Shown here: one piece after another, positions 34,284 through 35,165 of the stretch
How positions within the stretch are numbered: position 1 is the stretch's first letter
Layout: the number at the start of each line of letters is the position of its first letter
Source: Elysia marginata
Lineage: Eukaryota; Mollusca; Gastropoda; Plakobranchidae
DNA: 35,165 nt
Assembly (NCBI GenBank): GCA_019649035.1
Contig: BMAT01009804.1
Span: 277,762 to 312,926 of the forward strand
Direction: 5' to 3'
Program-made: the position numbers and the translations under genes
Notes under the pieces: generated by a model
What the model was told of the DNA's origin: nothing
The model's database searches: none
The model's input: the letters and a program-made list of their open reading frames with translations, nothing else

Positions 34284-34555
34284 CTGTATCCAAAGGAAGA
34301 CTCTTTATATGTACTAGTATTTTAGATCTAGATATAATGCTAGAGATTTTAAGATGGTCGTTAACTTTTCATAGGGAAAATTGTTTTTCTTGTAAGGTTT
34401 TATTCGAAATAATAAGTGTCAGAGGCGTAAAGCTTCAAACTAAACTTTGATTTCATCAAACAAATGTAAAATTGAAATTGGAATTTCTTTGAGTAAAAGT
34501 GAGAATGCCTTTTGCAAGGTGCATGAGGTGGGTGCGGTCTAAAGTAGTTGTTTAC

Positions 34556-34570
34556 TATAATAATAATAAC

Positions 34571-34627
<57 letters not shown>

Positions 34628-34698
34628 CATGATAATATATGATTTATATTTTGAAAACTTCTAGAGTAAAAATGATATCAATGTTAATCATGATGATG

Positions 34699-34731
<33 letters not shown>

Positions 34732-34806
34732 TTAACAATAATATTAATACCTGTAGTTATAACAATAATAATATATTAATAATAGAAATAACAATAATAT
34801 AATAAC

Positions 34807-34848
<42 letters not shown>
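34556..34848 (+). repeat. (TAA/AAT)n microsatellite tracts
   Basis: Three neighbouring tracts of TAA/AAT triplets (about 34556-34627, 34694-34748 and 34762-34848) have occasional C substitutions (AAC) and short AT-rich spacers. Apparent long Ile/Leu ORFs across them are repeat artefacts. Confidence 0.92.
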
Positions 34849-34850
<2 letters not shown>

Positions 34851-34853
34851 GAA

Positions 34854-34854
<1 letters not shown>

Positions 34855-34884
<30 letters not shown>

Positions 34885-34966
34885 AAGAAGAAGATGAAGA
34901 AGAAGAAGAAGAAGAAGAAGAAGAAGAAGAAGAAGAAGAAGAAGAAGAAGAAGAAGAAGAAGAAGA
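34855..34966 (+). repeat. (AAG)n purine microsatellite, about 37 triplets
   Basis: Near-pure AAG/GAA repeat with one ATG interruption near 34894-34896, directly continuing the AAT tract. The strand is all purine, the composition that can form intramolecular triplex DNA. The sense strand of the LRR gene carries the TTC version. Confidence 0.93.
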
Positions 34967-35165
34967 TGGAGAATACGGTGCATTTATTAAGCGCCCGATT
35001 CTACAAAAAAGTATAGCCCTGTACAGATTTTTGCAAAAATACACAGTACATGTAGCATACTTTACTTTCATATCTCAAATATTCAAAACACAAGAAGAAA
35101 ATAAACGAGAAAAAATCCCACAGGATAACCCTAGTTATCAAAAGAAACTGCAATCAAATGGGTCT

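Larger units (their letters stand above)
34284..35165 (-). other. Intron or upstream part of the LRR gene, microsatellite-rich
   Basis: No exon-like segment was recognised on the minus strand up to the right edge, although the first visible exon demands one further upstream. Most of 34556-34966 is simple repeat; 34967-35165 is AT-rich without signal. Confidence 0.55.

Noticed and set aside
34400-35071. Minus-strand ORFs of poly-Ile, poly-Leu and poly-Ser
   Set aside because: They are direct translations of the AAT/AAG microsatellites in different frames.
1-35165. CRISPR arrays, bacterial operons, rRNA genes, viral genomes
   Set aside because: None seen. All long coding features are spliced animal genes or decayed retrotransposons.

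Overview
This is a eukaryotic, animal nuclear window. It has spliced genes with consensus GT/AG introns, AT-rich introns, trinucleotide microsatellites, several non-LTR retrotransposon fragments, a tRNA-derived SINE candidate and a MITE candidate. The protein families and the recurring short words (TACATGTA, ACCGGTA, AGGCCTAC) suggest an invertebrate, most likely a lophotrochozoan such as a mollusc. The species cannot be told from sequence alone. There is no bacterial operon, CRISPR array, rRNA gene or viral genome here. || Layout: (1) 1-~1300, minus strand: a decayed APE-type LINE endonuclease with frameshifts, cut by the left edge. (2) 2526-19389, plus strand: the 3' part of a giant zinc-finger gene. 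Four small exons (2526-2749, 3064-3266, 3837-3980, 6686-6826) encode an alpha-helical region that resembles the N-terminus of ZNF292/RLF/ZNF654. They splice in phase into one terminal exon with 11.8 kb of coding sequence (7606-19389, stop TAA). At least 4164 residues are encoded in the window; the 5' end lies to the left. The intron 3981-6685 carries a 5'-truncated CR1/Rex1-like retrotransposon with an in-frame stop. (3) 19390-26449: the 3' UTR and the gap between two convergent genes. It holds a pogo/Tigger-like MITE candidate (21515-21655), a field of diverged repeats (about 22190-22700) and a degenerate ~22-bp minisatellite (25970-26256). (4) 26450-34283, minus strand: the 3' part of an LRRC74-like gene, nine exons and 321 residues. 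It encodes 28-residue ribonuclease-inhibitor-type leucine-rich repeats followed by an EF-hand pair. One of its introns holds a tRNA-like SINE lying tail to tail with a LINE reverse-transcriptase tail fragment. (5) 34284-35165: AAT and AAG microsatellites, with no exon that I can see. || The two genes converge and show no sign of acting together. The zinc-finger protein reads as a very large, mostly disordered nuclear regulator. It has an N-terminal helical array, a Gln-rich part, an acidic/hydrophobic motif, five C2H2/C2HC fingers, an AT-hook, a cluster of SUMO-interacting-type motifs, a long acidic/Ser/Asn-rich stretch and a histone-H1-like Lys-rich repeat tail. The LRR gene encodes a probable cytosolic LRR scaffold with possible calcium sensing. 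|| Exon boundaries come from splice motifs, reading phase and protein periodicity read by eye. Family assignments come from recalled family features, not from a search.
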